A stretch of 47,221 bases of DNA from Thalassovita sp. GTDB lineage: Bacteria; Bacteroidota; Bacteroidia; Cytophagales; Flammeovirgaceae. The stretch spans positions 1 to 47,221 of the forward strand of contig PBYL01000106.1 of assembly GCA_002729595.1 (NCBI GenBank), in the 5' to 3' direction. Shown one piece after another: positions 6,789-15,437 of the stretch; position 1 is the first letter of the stretch, and each line of letters begins with the position of its first letter. The position numbers were made by a program, and so were the translations under genes. A model generated the notes under the pieces. It was not told the DNA's origin, did not search any database, and saw only the letters and a program-made list of their open reading frames with translations.

Positions 6789-7703
6789 ATGAAAGTTAAC
6801 TGGAAAGGCATATACCCTGCAATCACAACAAAATTCACTGACGACGATAAAATAGATTTCGCTGCATTCGAAAAAAACCTAGTTTATCAAATGGAAGCTG
6901 GTATCGATGGCGTAATCTTGGGTGGTACATTGGGAGAAGCAAGTTCATTGTCAGAAGAAGAAAGAATAGCTTTAACCAAAGCTACTGTTGAGATGGTTGA
7001 CGGAAAAATTCCGGTTATTCTCAATATTGCTGAGCAAGCTACAAGCGTGGCAGTAAAACAAGCACAAATTGCTAAAGAATGTGGAGCAAGCGGATTAATG
7101 ATGTTGCCTCCAATGCGCTACAAAGCTACTAGCAGAGAGACTGTAGAATACTTTAAAGCGATCGCTAACTCTACTGATCTTCCAATCATGATTTACAACA
7201 ATCCTGTTGATTACAAGATCATGGTGACTTTAGAAATGTACGAAGAATTAGCAGAGTGCAAAAACATTGTAGCTGTAAAAGAATCAACTCGTGACGTGTC
7301 TAACGTAACCCGTATGATCAACAAGTTTGGAGACAGATTTAGCGTGATGGGTGGTATAGATACTTTAGCATTAGAGTGCATGTACTTAGGAGCAACTGGT
7401 TGGGTTGGTGGCCTTGTTTGTGCTTTCCCAAGAGAAACTGTTGCTATCTATCGCTTATATAAAGCTGGCAGACACGAAGAAGCTTTAAAAATCTACCGTT
7501 GGTTCCTTCCATTGTTAGAGTTGGATTTAAGCCCACAATTAGTTCAAAACATCAAACTAGCAGAAGTTTACACTGGTATCGGTACTGAAAACGTAAGAGC
7601 ACCAAGATTGAAACTGGCTGGAAAAGAGCGTGAAGAAGTAGTAAAAATCATTGAAGATTCATTGGCAGTAAGACCAGAACTTCCTGATTATTTGAACTTA
7701 TAA
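6789..7703 (+). CDS. DapA-family lyase, probable delta1-pyrroline-4-hydroxy-2-carboxylate deaminase
   Basis: 304 residues, full length for the DHDPS/NAL class I aldolase family. The Schiff-base lysine is Lys164 in VAVKESTRD, the catalytic tyrosine is Tyr136 in IMIYNNP, and the phosphate/carboxylate loop is GGTLGEASSLS (45-55) in place of the GTTGE of true dihydrodipicolinate synthase. The neighbours are a semialdehyde dehydrogenase, a hydroxyproline epimerase and an FAD oxidoreductase. Together they identify the step that removes ammonia and water from pyrroline-4-hydroxy-2-carboxylate to give alpha-ketoglutarate semialdehyde. This is the first gene of the operon, 155 bp from the divergent AraC regulator. 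Lysine biosynthesis is unlikely from the context. Confidence 0.87.
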   Translation: MKVNWKGIYPAITTKFTDDDKIDFAAFEKNLVYQMEAGIDGVILGGTLGEASSLSEEERIALTKATVEMVDGKIPVILNIAEQATSVAVKQAQIAKECGASGLMMLPPMRYKATSRETVEYFKAIANSTDLPIMIYNNPVDYKIMVTLEMYEELAECKNIVAVKESTRDVSNVTRMINKFGDRFSVMGGIDTLALECMYLGATGWVGGLVCAFPRETVAIYRLYKAGRHEEALKIYRWFLPLLELDLSPQLVQNIKLAEVYTGIGTENVRAPRLKLAGKEREEVVKIIEDSLAVRPELPDYLNL

Positions 7704-7760
7704 TCTTCTTCAATTAGAAGAAATATTGAAGTTGTTTAAGGGACTTCTTTAAACAACTTC
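7704..7760 (+). other. Two hairpins in the leader between the lyase and dehydrogenase genes
   Basis: TCTTCT (7704-7709) pairs with AGAAGA (7716-7721). A second, perfect 12-bp stem is formed by GAAGTTGTTTAA (7728-7739) and TTAAACAACTTC (7749-7760) around a 9-nt loop. No T-run follows, so this is more likely an mRNA stability or processing element, or a partial attenuator, than a full terminator. It could make the first gene more abundant than the rest of the operon. Confidence 0.55.
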
Positions 7761-7816
7761 ACCGATTAAAAAGACAAAAACAAAGATTCTTTTCAGAACT
7801 TAAAAAACACAATAGA

Positions 7817-9388
7817 ATGATACATGGTAAAAATAGGATTGGTTATGAGTTAGTAGGAGCTGAAAGTGCTGCTCATAACACTGTGTCGAGTGGTGGTGTT
7901 ACTTTTTATCCGGCACATTCAGATGCTTTGGAACTGGCTGTAAAAAAGGCAAGCAAAGCATTCAACATTTATAAAAATATAGATAACCAGCAAAAGGCTG
8001 CATTCTTAGAAGCCATAGCTGATGAAATTCTTGCATTGGGCGACGAGTTGATCAAAGCAGCCGTGGAAGAATCATCGTTGCCAGAGGGAAGAATAACGGG
8101 TGAGAGAGGAAGAACAGTAGGGCAGTTAAAATTATTTGCTACGTTGGTAAAAGAAGGTTCATGGGTAGATGCTGTAATTGATCCGGCTATGCCAGATCGT
8201 ACACCTTTACCCCGAGCCGATCTTAGAAAAATGTCTGTTCCAGTTGGGCCAGTAGCTGTGTTTACTGCTAGCAATTTCCCATTGGCATTTTCTACTGCAG
8301 GTGGCGATACAGCTTCAGCTTTGGCAGCAGGAAACCCAGTGATTGTAAAAGCGCACGAAGCACATCTTAAAACCAACGAATTAGTAGGAGAAGCGATCAA
8401 CAAAGCTGCTGAAAAAACAGGCATGCCAGATGGTGTTTTCTCTTATTTAATTGCTGATAGCTATGAGTTGGGAACTGCATTAGTAAAGCATCCTGCAATT
8501 AAATCTGTAGCATTTACTGGTTCGCAAAAAGGGGGTATGGCTTTATACAAAGCAGCGAATGAGAGAGCAGAACCAATTCCAGTTTTTGCAGAGATGGGCA
8601 GCATTAACCCCGTTGTGATTCTACCAGAAAAACTAGCTAATGAAAAAGAAAGCCTGGCTAAAACTTTAGCAGCTTCGGTTACCCTTGGAGTAGGTCAGTT
8701 TTGTACTAACCCAGGTTTAATTCTAGCAGTTGAAGACGATAACCTAAATGAGTTTTGTACAAAACTAGGTGCTGAAATTGAGCAAATTGTTCCGGGAACT
8801 ATGCTGTATTCTAATGTAGCCAAAGGCTATACAGCAGGCAGAGAACATGCTTTAGCGCAACAAGGCATTACAGTAGAAGGTGTATCTAAAGAAGCAGCTT
8901 CTAGCGAGCTATCTGGAACGCCAACTGTAATCTCTGTAAGTGGAGCAGATTTTATTGCTAATCCTGAATTACATCATGAAGTTTTCGGTCCATTCTCACT
9001 GGTAGTAAAATGTAAAGATAAGGCTGAATTGAATTCTGTTTTAGCTTCAACAAAAGGCCAGCTTACAGCTACCATTATGTGCACCGAAAGTGATTTACCT
9101 GAGTTTAAAGACACTGTAGAAAAAGCAGGTTCTATTGCAGGTAGATTGATTTTTAACGGAGTTCCAACTGGTGTAGAGGTTTGTCATGCAATGCAACACG
9201 GTGGAGCTTTTCCAGCGAGTACAGATGCGAGATTTACTTCTGTAGGAACTGATGCAATTAAGAGGTTTGTAAGACCACTTTGCTTGCAAGATTGCCCTCA
9301 AGAATTTCTTCCAGCAGAATTAAAAGACGAAAATCCTTTAGGTATCTGGAGAAAGGTGAATGGTGGACTCACAAAAGATCAAATTTAA
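7817..9388 (+). CDS. NAD(P)+-dependent alpha-ketoglutarate semialdehyde dehydrogenase
   Basis: 523 residues, the length of the type III 2,5-dioxovalerate dehydrogenase group of the aldehyde dehydrogenase superfamily. Visible features are the oxyanion Asn in FTASNFPLAF (Asn153), the cofactor loop FTGSQKGG (233-240), the general base Glu259 in FAEMGSINP and the catalytic Cys296 in GQFCTNPG. It converts alpha-ketoglutarate semialdehyde to alpha-ketoglutarate, the last step of hydroxyproline breakdown. The same activity serves some sugar-acid pathways, but the neighbouring epimerase makes hydroxyproline the better reading. The start ATG at 7817 has no ribosome site. Confidence 0.88.
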   Translation: MIHGKNRIGYELVGAESAAHNTVSSGGVTFYPAHSDALELAVKKASKAFNIYKNIDNQQKAAFLEAIADEILALGDELIKAAVEESSLPEGRITGERGRTVGQLKLFATLVKEGSWVDAVIDPAMPDRTPLPRADLRKMSVPVGPVAVFTASNFPLAFSTAGGDTASALAAGNPVIVKAHEAHLKTNELVGEAINKAAEKTGMPDGVFSYLIADSYELGTALVKHPAIKSVAFTGSQKGGMALYKAANERAEPIPVFAEMGSINPVVILPEKLANEKESLAKTLAASVTLGVGQFCTNPGLILAVEDDNLNEFCTKLGAEIEQIVPGTMLYSNVAKGYTAGREHALAQQGITVEGVSKEAASSELSGTPTVISVSGADFIANPELHHEVFGPFSLVVKCKDKAELNSVLASTKGQLTATIMCTESDLPEFKDTVEKAGSIAGRLIFNGVPTGVEVCHAMQHGGAFPASTDARFTSVGTDAIKRFVRPLCLQDCPQEFLPAELKDENPLGIWRKVNGGLTKDQI

Positions 9389-9457
9389 TTGAATACATGT
9401 CTAACAAATAGTCTAAAATCATCTGCTTTTCAAAGGCAGAGTTATATTTTAAATTTA

Positions 9458-10459
9458 ATGGCAAGAAAATCATTTTACTGTATTGATGCCCACACCTGCG
9501 GAAACCCAGTTCGTTTGGTTGCAGGAGGAGGCCCTTTGTTGGAAGGAAAAAACATGAGCGAAAAGCGCCAGCACTTTCTAAGAGAATTCGATTGGATTAG
9601 AAAGGGACTTATGTTTGAACCTCGTGGGCACGACATGATGTCGGGTAGTATTTTGTATCCACCATCTGACCCAGAAAATGATATTGCTGTACTATTTATA
9701 GAAACCAGTGGTTGCCTACCGATGTGCGGGCATGGCACCATTGGTACTGTTACCATCGCTTTAGAAGAAGGGTTGGTATCACCTAAAACACCGGGGAAAT
9801 TAAACCTAGAAACTCCGGCTGGTTTAGTAAAAATCGAATATAAAACCGAAGGCAAAAAAGTTACTTCTGTAAAGCTTACCAACGTGCCGGCTTATCTGGC
9901 AAAAGAAAACATTCAAGTAGAGTGCCCAGACTTAGGATTGCTGAATGTGGATGTTTCTTTTGGGGGTAACTTTTACGCCATTATCGATCCACAAGAAAAT
10001 TTTGAAGGCATCCAAGCCTACAAAGCTGATTCACTCATCCGATGGAGTAGAGAGATCAGAACCTTAATCAATCAACAACACACTTTTAACCATCCGGTAG
10101 ACAACACCATTAACGGATTGAGCCACATTCTTTGGACTGGCGATACACTTTCTGCAGACGCAACAGCACGAAATGCTGTGTTTTATGGAGATAAAGCTAT
10201 AGACCGCTCTCCATGTGGAACGGGTACATCTGCAAGGCTTGCACAGTGGCATGCAAAAGGCAAATTAGAAGTAGGTCAGCCTTTTGTGCACGAAAGTATT
10301 ATCGGTTCAAAATTCACTGGCAGGGTAGAAGCAACTACGCAACTGGCAGAAAAAAATGCGATTATCCCAAGTATAGAAGGCTGGGCAATGGTAACAGGTT
10401 ATAACCACATCATTATAGACGATGATGACCCATATGCACACGGCTTTCAGGTGCTTTAA
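9458..10459 (+). CDS. 4-hydroxyproline epimerase (proline racemase family)
   Basis: 333 residues from the ATG at 9458. A longer TTG-started reading from 9389 would add 23 residues with no family likeness, and the conserved sequence FYCIDAHTCGNPVRLV begins directly after MARKS. Both catalytic cysteines of the two-base mechanism are present: Cys90 in PMCGHGTIG and Cys253 in DRSPCGTGTSAR. Retention of both argues for an epimerase or racemase rather than a trans-3-hydroxyproline dehydratase, in which the second is usually Thr. It converts trans-4-hydroxy-L-proline to cis-4-hydroxy-D-proline, the substrate of the next gene's product. It is cytosolic and lies 69 bp after the dehydrogenase gene. Confidence 0.92.
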   Translation: MARKSFYCIDAHTCGNPVRLVAGGGPLLEGKNMSEKRQHFLREFDWIRKGLMFEPRGHDMMSGSILYPPSDPENDIAVLFIETSGCLPMCGHGTIGTVTIALEEGLVSPKTPGKLNLETPAGLVKIEYKTEGKKVTSVKLTNVPAYLAKENIQVECPDLGLLNVDVSFGGNFYAIIDPQENFEGIQAYKADSLIRWSREIRTLINQQHTFNHPVDNTINGLSHILWTGDTLSADATARNAVFYGDKAIDRSPCGTGTSARLAQWHAKGKLEVGQPFVHESIIGSKFTGRVEATTQLAEKNAIIPSIEGWAMVTGYNHIIIDDDDPYAHGFQVL

Positions 10460-10494
10460 TTGCATCAAAACATAGATCATAAACTTGATATGTA

Positions 10495-11751
10495 ATGGCA
10501 AAAAGTAAAAGTGTTTTAATAGTTGGAGGAGGAATTATTGGTCTCTGTTCAGCGTATTACCTGCATAAAAAAGGCTTAGAAGTAACCGTAGTAGATGCAG
10601 GTAATTATGAAGGAAGTTGTTCATTTGGAAATGCAGGAATGGTTGTTCCTAGCCATTTTATACCATTAGCAGCTCCGGGTATGATTACTCAAGGAATTAA
10701 ATGGATGTTTAATCCTGAAAGTCCATTTCATATCAAGCCAAGATTAGACAAAGGTTTAATCTCTTGGGGATGGAAGTTTTACAAAGCTTCTTCTGAAAAA
10801 AAGGTGCAGCAAGCCATGCCTGTACTAAAAGAATTGAATCTAATAAGTAAAGAACTTTACGAACAAATTGCAGTAGACGAATCATTAGAATTTGCTTTCC
10901 AAAAGAAAGGTTTAGTGATGTACTGCAAATCCCTAGAATCTTTTCAGGAGGAGATTGAAGTAGCGCATAAAGCCAACAAATTAGGATTAAAGACAGAGAT
11001 TCTAGATAAAGAAGATGCTCAATCGCTCGATCCGGGATTAAAGCTGGATATTGAAGGTGCTGTGTACTTTCCGTTAGATGCTTTTCTTACCCCTAATCTT
11101 TTTATGAAAGGCTTAAAAGATAAGCTAGAAAGTGATGGAGTTAAGTTTTTAAGAAACACAGAAATTAAAGGCTTCCAAGTAAAGAACAACAAGATTACAG
11201 GAGTTGAAACACCTATTGAGGTTTTAAGTGCCGATGAATATGTGATTGCCACAGGTTCTTGGTCAGCTTCTTTGCTTAAAAACTTAAAACTAAGCATCCC
11301 ATTAATGGCAGGTAAAGGCTACAGTTTTGTAGTGCCGAATCCAAAAGCGATGCCTGAGATTTGCTCTATTCTAACAGAAGCTAGAGTTGCAGTTACCCCA
11401 ATGGCTCACGGTTTAAGATTTGCCGGTACCATGGAATTAGCAGGCTTAGATTTAGACATCAACAAGAGAAGGCTAGAAGGGATTTTCAAATCTATTCCGC
11501 AATATTTCCCAGAGTTCTCAGCAGACGACTTTAGAGATTTAGAAATCTGGTCAGGATTAAGACCTTGTTCACCAGATGGTATGCCATACATTGGTAGATT
11601 CAACAAATACACAAATCTAGTTGCTGCTACTGGCCACTCTATGATGGGCATGAGTTTAGGACCTGTTTCAGGTAAAATGGTTTCACAAATCATCACCAAC
11701 GAAAAAGCAGAAGTAGAAAGTCCACTACTTTCAGTAGATAGGTATAATTGA
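10495..11751 (+). CDS. FAD-dependent D-hydroxyproline oxidase/dehydrogenase (DadA-like)
   Basis: 418 residues. The N-terminal dinucleotide-binding motif is VLIVGGGIIGLCSAYYLHKKG (7-27). The substrate-binding DAO domain follows, and a C-terminal segment, LRPCSPDGMPYIGRFNKYTNLVAATGHSMMGM, is typical of D-amino-acid dehydrogenases and glycine-oxidase-like proteins. Position after the epimerase indicates oxidation of cis-4-hydroxy-D-proline to pyrroline-4-hydroxy-2-carboxylate. It is a single-subunit form, unlike the multi-subunit dehydrogenases of some proteobacteria. Whether oxygen or the quinone pool takes the electrons cannot be told. This is the last gene of the four-enzyme set. Confidence 0.87.
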   Translation: MAKSKSVLIVGGGIIGLCSAYYLHKKGLEVTVVDAGNYEGSCSFGNAGMVVPSHFIPLAAPGMITQGIKWMFNPESPFHIKPRLDKGLISWGWKFYKASSEKKVQQAMPVLKELNLISKELYEQIAVDESLEFAFQKKGLVMYCKSLESFQEEIEVAHKANKLGLKTEILDKEDAQSLDPGLKLDIEGAVYFPLDAFLTPNLFMKGLKDKLESDGVKFLRNTEIKGFQVKNNKITGVETPIEVLSADEYVIATGSWSASLLKNLKLSIPLMAGKGYSFVVPNPKAMPEICSILTEARVAVTPMAHGLRFAGTMELAGLDLDINKRRLEGIFKSIPQYFPEFSADDFRDLEIWSGLRPCSPDGMPYIGRFNKYTNLVAATGHSMMGMSLGPVSGKMVSQIITNEKAEVESPLLSVDRYN

Positions 11752-11775
11752 GTTTTGCAATAATATTTTTATTAA

Positions 11776-11878
11776 AGGGCTGGACGAAAATCCGGCGGGG
11801 CGGAGCGGTGGCTGGTGCGGATGAAGCATCGGATTTTCTTGATTTTTTTCGACCTTTTTTCATCAAGGAAAAAAGGTC
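11776..11878 (+). repeat. REP-like intergenic element with GC-rich head and 11-bp hairpin
   Basis: From 11776 to about 11831 the DNA turns sharply GC-rich (for example CCGGCGGGGCGGAGCGG) in an otherwise AT-rich region. It is followed by GACCTTTTTTC (11851-11861) paired perfectly with GAAAAAAGGTC (11868-11878) around ATCAAG. Hairpins of the form CTTTTTTcatcaaggAAAAAAG recur between genes in several Bacteroidota genomes as I remember them, so this may be one copy of a dispersed repeat. Only one copy is in this window. It could also act as a terminator of the hydroxyproline operon. Confidence 0.45.
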
Positions 11879-11991
11879 ATAAAGCCAGATTCTTAAAGGT
11901 GGGGTAAATTAATATTTCTTGTAAGATTGATATTTATAATCTATCTAATCAATTAATTTTGAAATTCTAATCAAGATTTATCAACTTAAAA

Positions 11992-13884
11992 ATGACTTTA
12001 TACTACAACATCAAACAACTTTCATACTTACTACTTATCACCATTCTAATTGGTGCCTGCACCCCAGAAACACCAATTAGCCACCTTCAAATAGTTTACA
12101 AAGATTCTTCGAAACCTGTTGAAGGAGCTTTGGTGTATTTGAAAGATAAGCACTTTGCATTGAGGTCAGATAGAGAAGGAAATGTATCGGTTCCAACAGA
12201 GTTTCAATCACCACAATTGAACCTCTCGATTGTAGCAAAAAACAGCCATCAATTAGATGTATCAGCTAAGAAAGATGGGCAGGTAATTCCAATAGTTTTT
12301 GATGAAGCCTTGATGAGTGAGATTGAAAAGAATTTGGTAATTGACCCTGCCGATTCTTTGAGAGGAGATAATGGACCTTATCGCTCAAACAACGATTTGT
12401 TGTATTATGATCTGGATGTAAAAGTAAACCCTGCCGAAAAATACATCGAGGGCAAAAACCTCATTCACTTTAAAATGTTGGAAGATGGCGACACCATCCA
12501 ACTCGAATTAACCACTGCATTAGATGTAGATAAAATCTTGTATAAGGGAAAAGAAATTAGTTATGAGCGAAAGTATAAAAGCTTATTTCTCGCATTCCCC
12601 GAAAAGCTAAAAAAAGGGGCGATAGAAAAAGTAGAATTTTACTACTCTGGAAACCCGAAATCGGAGGGGAGATTTGGAGGTGTAGTTTTTCAAGAAGACT
12701 CATTGGGAAACCCTTGGATATATACAGCTTGTCAAGGTCCAGGCCCAAGTGTGTGGTGGCCAAACAAAGACCAACAAGCAGATGAGGTAGACAGCATGAT
12801 GATTCGAATCTCAGTTCCTTCTGAGCTGACAGATGTTTCGAATGGTAGGTTTATGGGCAAAGAAGAATTGGAAGATGGCTACACCAAATACAATTGGAAA
12901 GTGCATTACCCCATCAACAATTACAGCGTATCTATGAACATCGGGAAGTATACCCATTTCTCAGATTCGCTAGACGATTTGTCGATGGATTTTTATGTGC
13001 TGCCATATCACCTCGAACAAGCACAAATGCAGTTTGCTCAGGCTAAACCTATGTTGGCTTGTTACCAAAGTCATTTTGGAGAGTATGCTTTCAAAAAAGA
13101 TGGCTACAAACTGGTGGAAGTTCCTTATTCTGGTATGGAACACCAAAGTGCGGTTACTTATGGCAATCTTTTCAAAAATGGTTATCTGGATAGAGACTGG
13201 ACAGGTGTGGGCATCAGCACAAAATTCGATTTCATTATTATCCATGAAAGTGGTCACGAATGGTTTGGCAATAGTGTAACAGTGCACGATTATTCTGATG
13301 CTTGGATTCACGAAGGTTGGACTACTTATGCAGAAGCGGTTTATGTGGAATGCATGTATGGCTACGAAGATGCGATAAAATACAATTCTGGATACAAAGA
13401 AAAAGTAAAAAACGAAACTCCGATTATTGGTCCAATTGGTGTGTATCACTGGCCAACGCAAGATATTTATTTTAAAGGAACATTATTCCTCAACACACTC
13501 AGACATGTGGTGGATGACGATGAGAAATGGTGGGCACTTCTCAAATCATATTCAGAGACTTTTAAAAGAAAAAACATCTACACCACAGATGTGCTGAACT
13601 ACTTCAATCAGTATTTGGGTAAAGATTTAAAGCCAACTTTTGTGCAGTACTTGTATCACTACAAACTGCCAGTATTACAATTGAAGTTTGAAGGCGACCG
13701 AGTAGAATACAGATGGGATGCTGAGGTAAAAGATTTTGATATGCCTGTAAAAATGGGCAAAGGAGAGAAGGCGAAATTTATCTACCCAACTACAGAATGG
13801 CAAACTGCAAGCTTAGACGATATTCCCAAAGAAGAGTGGCAAGTCGATCTTGATAAATTCTACATTTTAGTAGAGGAATTGTAG
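11992..13884 (+). CDS. M1 family zinc metallopeptidase, lipoprotein
   Basis: 630 residues. The leader LLLITILIGAC carries a lipobox with Cys at about residue 23. Residues about 30-105 look like a small carboxypeptidase-regulatory/Ig-like beta domain. The peptidase core follows. The zinc site is HESGHEWFG (His418, Glu419, His422) with the third ligand Glu441 in IHEGWTTYAE, exactly the HExxH-x18-E spacing of gluzincins. The exopeptidase motif reads SGMEH in place of GAMEN, a change seen in part of the family. It should trim peptides at the cell surface or in the periplasm. It sits just after the hydroxyproline genes, so supply of hydroxyproline-containing peptides is plausible. It has its own 240-bp leader region. 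Confidence 0.9.
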   Translation: MTLYYNIKQLSYLLLITILIGACTPETPISHLQIVYKDSSKPVEGALVYLKDKHFALRSDREGNVSVPTEFQSPQLNLSIVAKNSHQLDVSAKKDGQVIPIVFDEALMSEIEKNLVIDPADSLRGDNGPYRSNNDLLYYDLDVKVNPAEKYIEGKNLIHFKMLEDGDTIQLELTTALDVDKILYKGKEISYERKYKSLFLAFPEKLKKGAIEKVEFYYSGNPKSEGRFGGVVFQEDSLGNPWIYTACQGPGPSVWWPNKDQQADEVDSMMIRISVPSELTDVSNGRFMGKEELEDGYTKYNWKVHYPINNYSVSMNIGKYTHFSDSLDDLSMDFYVLPYHLEQAQMQFAQAKPMLACYQSHFGEYAFKKDGYKLVEVPYSGMEHQSAVTYGNLFKNGYLDRDWTGVGISTKFDFIIIHESGHEWFGNSVTVHDYSDAWIHEGWTTYAEAVYVECMYGYEDAIKYNSGYKEKVKNETPIIGPIGVYHWPTQDIYFKGTLFLNTLRHVVDDDEKWWALLKSYSETFKRKNIYTTDVLNYFNQYLGKDLKPTFVQYLYHYKLPVLQLKFEGDRVEYRWDAEVKDFDMPVKMGKGEKAKFIYPTTEWQTASLDDIPKEEWQVDLDKFYILVEEL

Positions 13885-13967
13885 TGTTAATACTGTTGTG
13901 TTAAAATCAACATTCGTCTGGTTTTAAAGGCTTTTAAGCTAAAAAGCTATATTGCCTGATACAATTT

Positions 13968-14025
13968 AGTGATTGATGAGTAAATTCGGCTTAAATCTAT
14001 TAAAATCGATTATTCATCAATCACT
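13968..14025 (+). promoter_or_regulatory. Long inverted repeat before the aminotransferase gene, with embedded -7-like element
   Basis: AGTGATTGATGAGTA (13968-13982) is repeated inverted as TATTCATCAATCACT (14011-14025) with one mismatch and a 28-nt spacer. TAAATTCG at 13981-13988, one base off TAnnTTTG, overlaps the left arm. The right arm ends 8 bp before the ATG. It could be an operator, perhaps for the MocR-type regulator encoded downstream, or a leader hairpin that hides the start. Confidence 0.45.
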
Positions 14026-14033
14026 AACAACAA

Positions 14034-15329
14034 ATGAAAACCCCTAAATCTATCAATCAGTACTCCAACTATTTCAAAAATACCCGAAGAAGTTTTTTAA
14101 GCTCTTTAGCCATGTTACCCGCAGGCTTGGGTTTAATGGGAAGTTCTTCCATCGAAAAGCAAGCTACAAAACAGAATTTTCCTAAAGAAGCCAAATTACC
14201 CTGTCCAGAATTATTCGATATTGAGGGCACCTATTTGAATGCTGCTTTCACCCATCCAATGAGTAGAGGAAGTGCCCAAGCTGTAAAAGGCTATTTGGAC
14301 ACCAGAATGCAAAATGGAAAGTCTAATTACAACATGCGAGAAGATAGAACAGCATGTGTAAATCTGTTTGCAGGATTAATCAATGCTGAACCTGAAGAAA
14401 TTGCTTGGATACCAAGTACGATGGTTGGGGAGAATATTATTGCATCAGGTTTGGGTTTACCCGGTTCAAAACATCGTGTAGTTACAGATGCTTACCACTT
14501 CGATGGTTCTTTGTACATGTATGGAGAATATGCTAAACAGGGACTCGATTTGCATATTGTGGAGCCTAAAAACAACAAAATCGATTTGGAAGAAATGGAA
14601 GCTGCAATTACTCCGGGGACAAAACTGGTAGCGGTTTCTTTGGTTTCGATGATTAATGGTTTCGAACATGATTTAAAAGCACTTTGTGAGATTGCTCATG
14701 CCAAAGGGGCTTTGGTTTATGCAGATATAATTCAAGCTGCGGGTGCAGTTCCTATTGATGTAAAAGACTGCGGCATCGATTTTTGTGCTTGTTCTACTTT
14801 TAAATGGTTAATGGGAGATTTCGGCTCTGGTTTTCTGTATGTGAAGAAAGATAGTTTAAAACACCTCCAAAGAAGCCAATACGGATATCGACAACTCACA
14901 GCAATGGATTCTCATATTTTCCCATTCGATGAATCTGGCAATCAGCCTTTTACTTGGAAATCTGGTGAAAGTACTGGCCAACATTTTGAAGTGGGTACAT
15001 TAGGCAATGAGGCCATTCCGGCTTTAAAATATTCTCTAGAACTTTTAAGTAACACAGGAGTAGATAAAATTCAGGCTCATCGTAAACCGATGATTGAGTT
15101 GTTGCAAAAAGAATTGCCTAAAAGTGGATATCAAGCAATGACACCAGCAGATTCCACAGCGCCAATTATCACCTTTGCTTATGAAAATGCTGCAAAAAGG
15201 TTGAAACCAAAAATAGAAGCAGCCAAAATCAATATTCAATTGTACGAAAACCGGTTGAGGGTTTCTCCTTCCATATATAATTCAGTAGCAGATATAGAAA
15301 AGTTGGTGGGCGTTTTAAAATCAGTTTAA
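14034..15329 (+). CDS. Exported class V PLP-dependent aminotransferase-like enzyme
   Basis: 431 residues. The N-terminus NTRRSFLSSLAMLPAGLGLM has the twin arginines (Arg18, Arg19) and hydrophobic stretch of a Tat signal, which suits export of a folded cofactor enzyme. The fold is that of class V aminotransferases (isopenicillin N epimerase and cysteine desulfurase relatives). PLP contacts are Asp231 in YADIIQAAG and Lys257 in STFKWLMGDFGSGF. The second half, including the QHFEVGTLG segment, is complete. Substrate is unknown; desulfurase, lyase or epimerase activity are all possible. It lies between a peptidase lipoprotein and a MocR-type regulator, so a role with amino acids released outside the cytoplasm is likely. 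Confidence 0.82.
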   Translation: MKTPKSINQYSNYFKNTRRSFLSSLAMLPAGLGLMGSSSIEKQATKQNFPKEAKLPCPELFDIEGTYLNAAFTHPMSRGSAQAVKGYLDTRMQNGKSNYNMREDRTACVNLFAGLINAEPEEIAWIPSTMVGENIIASGLGLPGSKHRVVTDAYHFDGSLYMYGEYAKQGLDLHIVEPKNNKIDLEEMEAAITPGTKLVAVSLVSMINGFEHDLKALCEIAHAKGALVYADIIQAAGAVPIDVKDCGIDFCACSTFKWLMGDFGSGFLYVKKDSLKHLQRSQYGYRQLTAMDSHIFPFDESGNQPFTWKSGESTGQHFEVGTLGNEAIPALKYSLELLSNTGVDKIQAHRKPMIELLQKELPKSGYQAMTPADSTAPIITFAYENAAKRLKPKIEAAKINIQLYENRLRVSPSIYNSVADIEKLVGVLKSV

Positions 15330-15437
15330 TAGATAGCAAGAATAGGGTTGTTAGTAGGCAAATCTTAGGCGATCTTGAGAACTGAAAATTAACTATTTTT
15401 GTTTAAAGGACTTACAAATGTCACTATCTCTACCCCT

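Noticed and set aside
9389-9457. N-terminal extension of the hydroxyproline epimerase from a TTG codon
   Set aside because: The extra 23 residues show no likeness to the family, whose conserved start follows the ATG at 9458.
12970-13461. 163-codon minus-strand frame within the M1 peptidase gene
   Set aside because: It is antisense to the zinc-binding core of a clear metallopeptidase and has no recognisable features.
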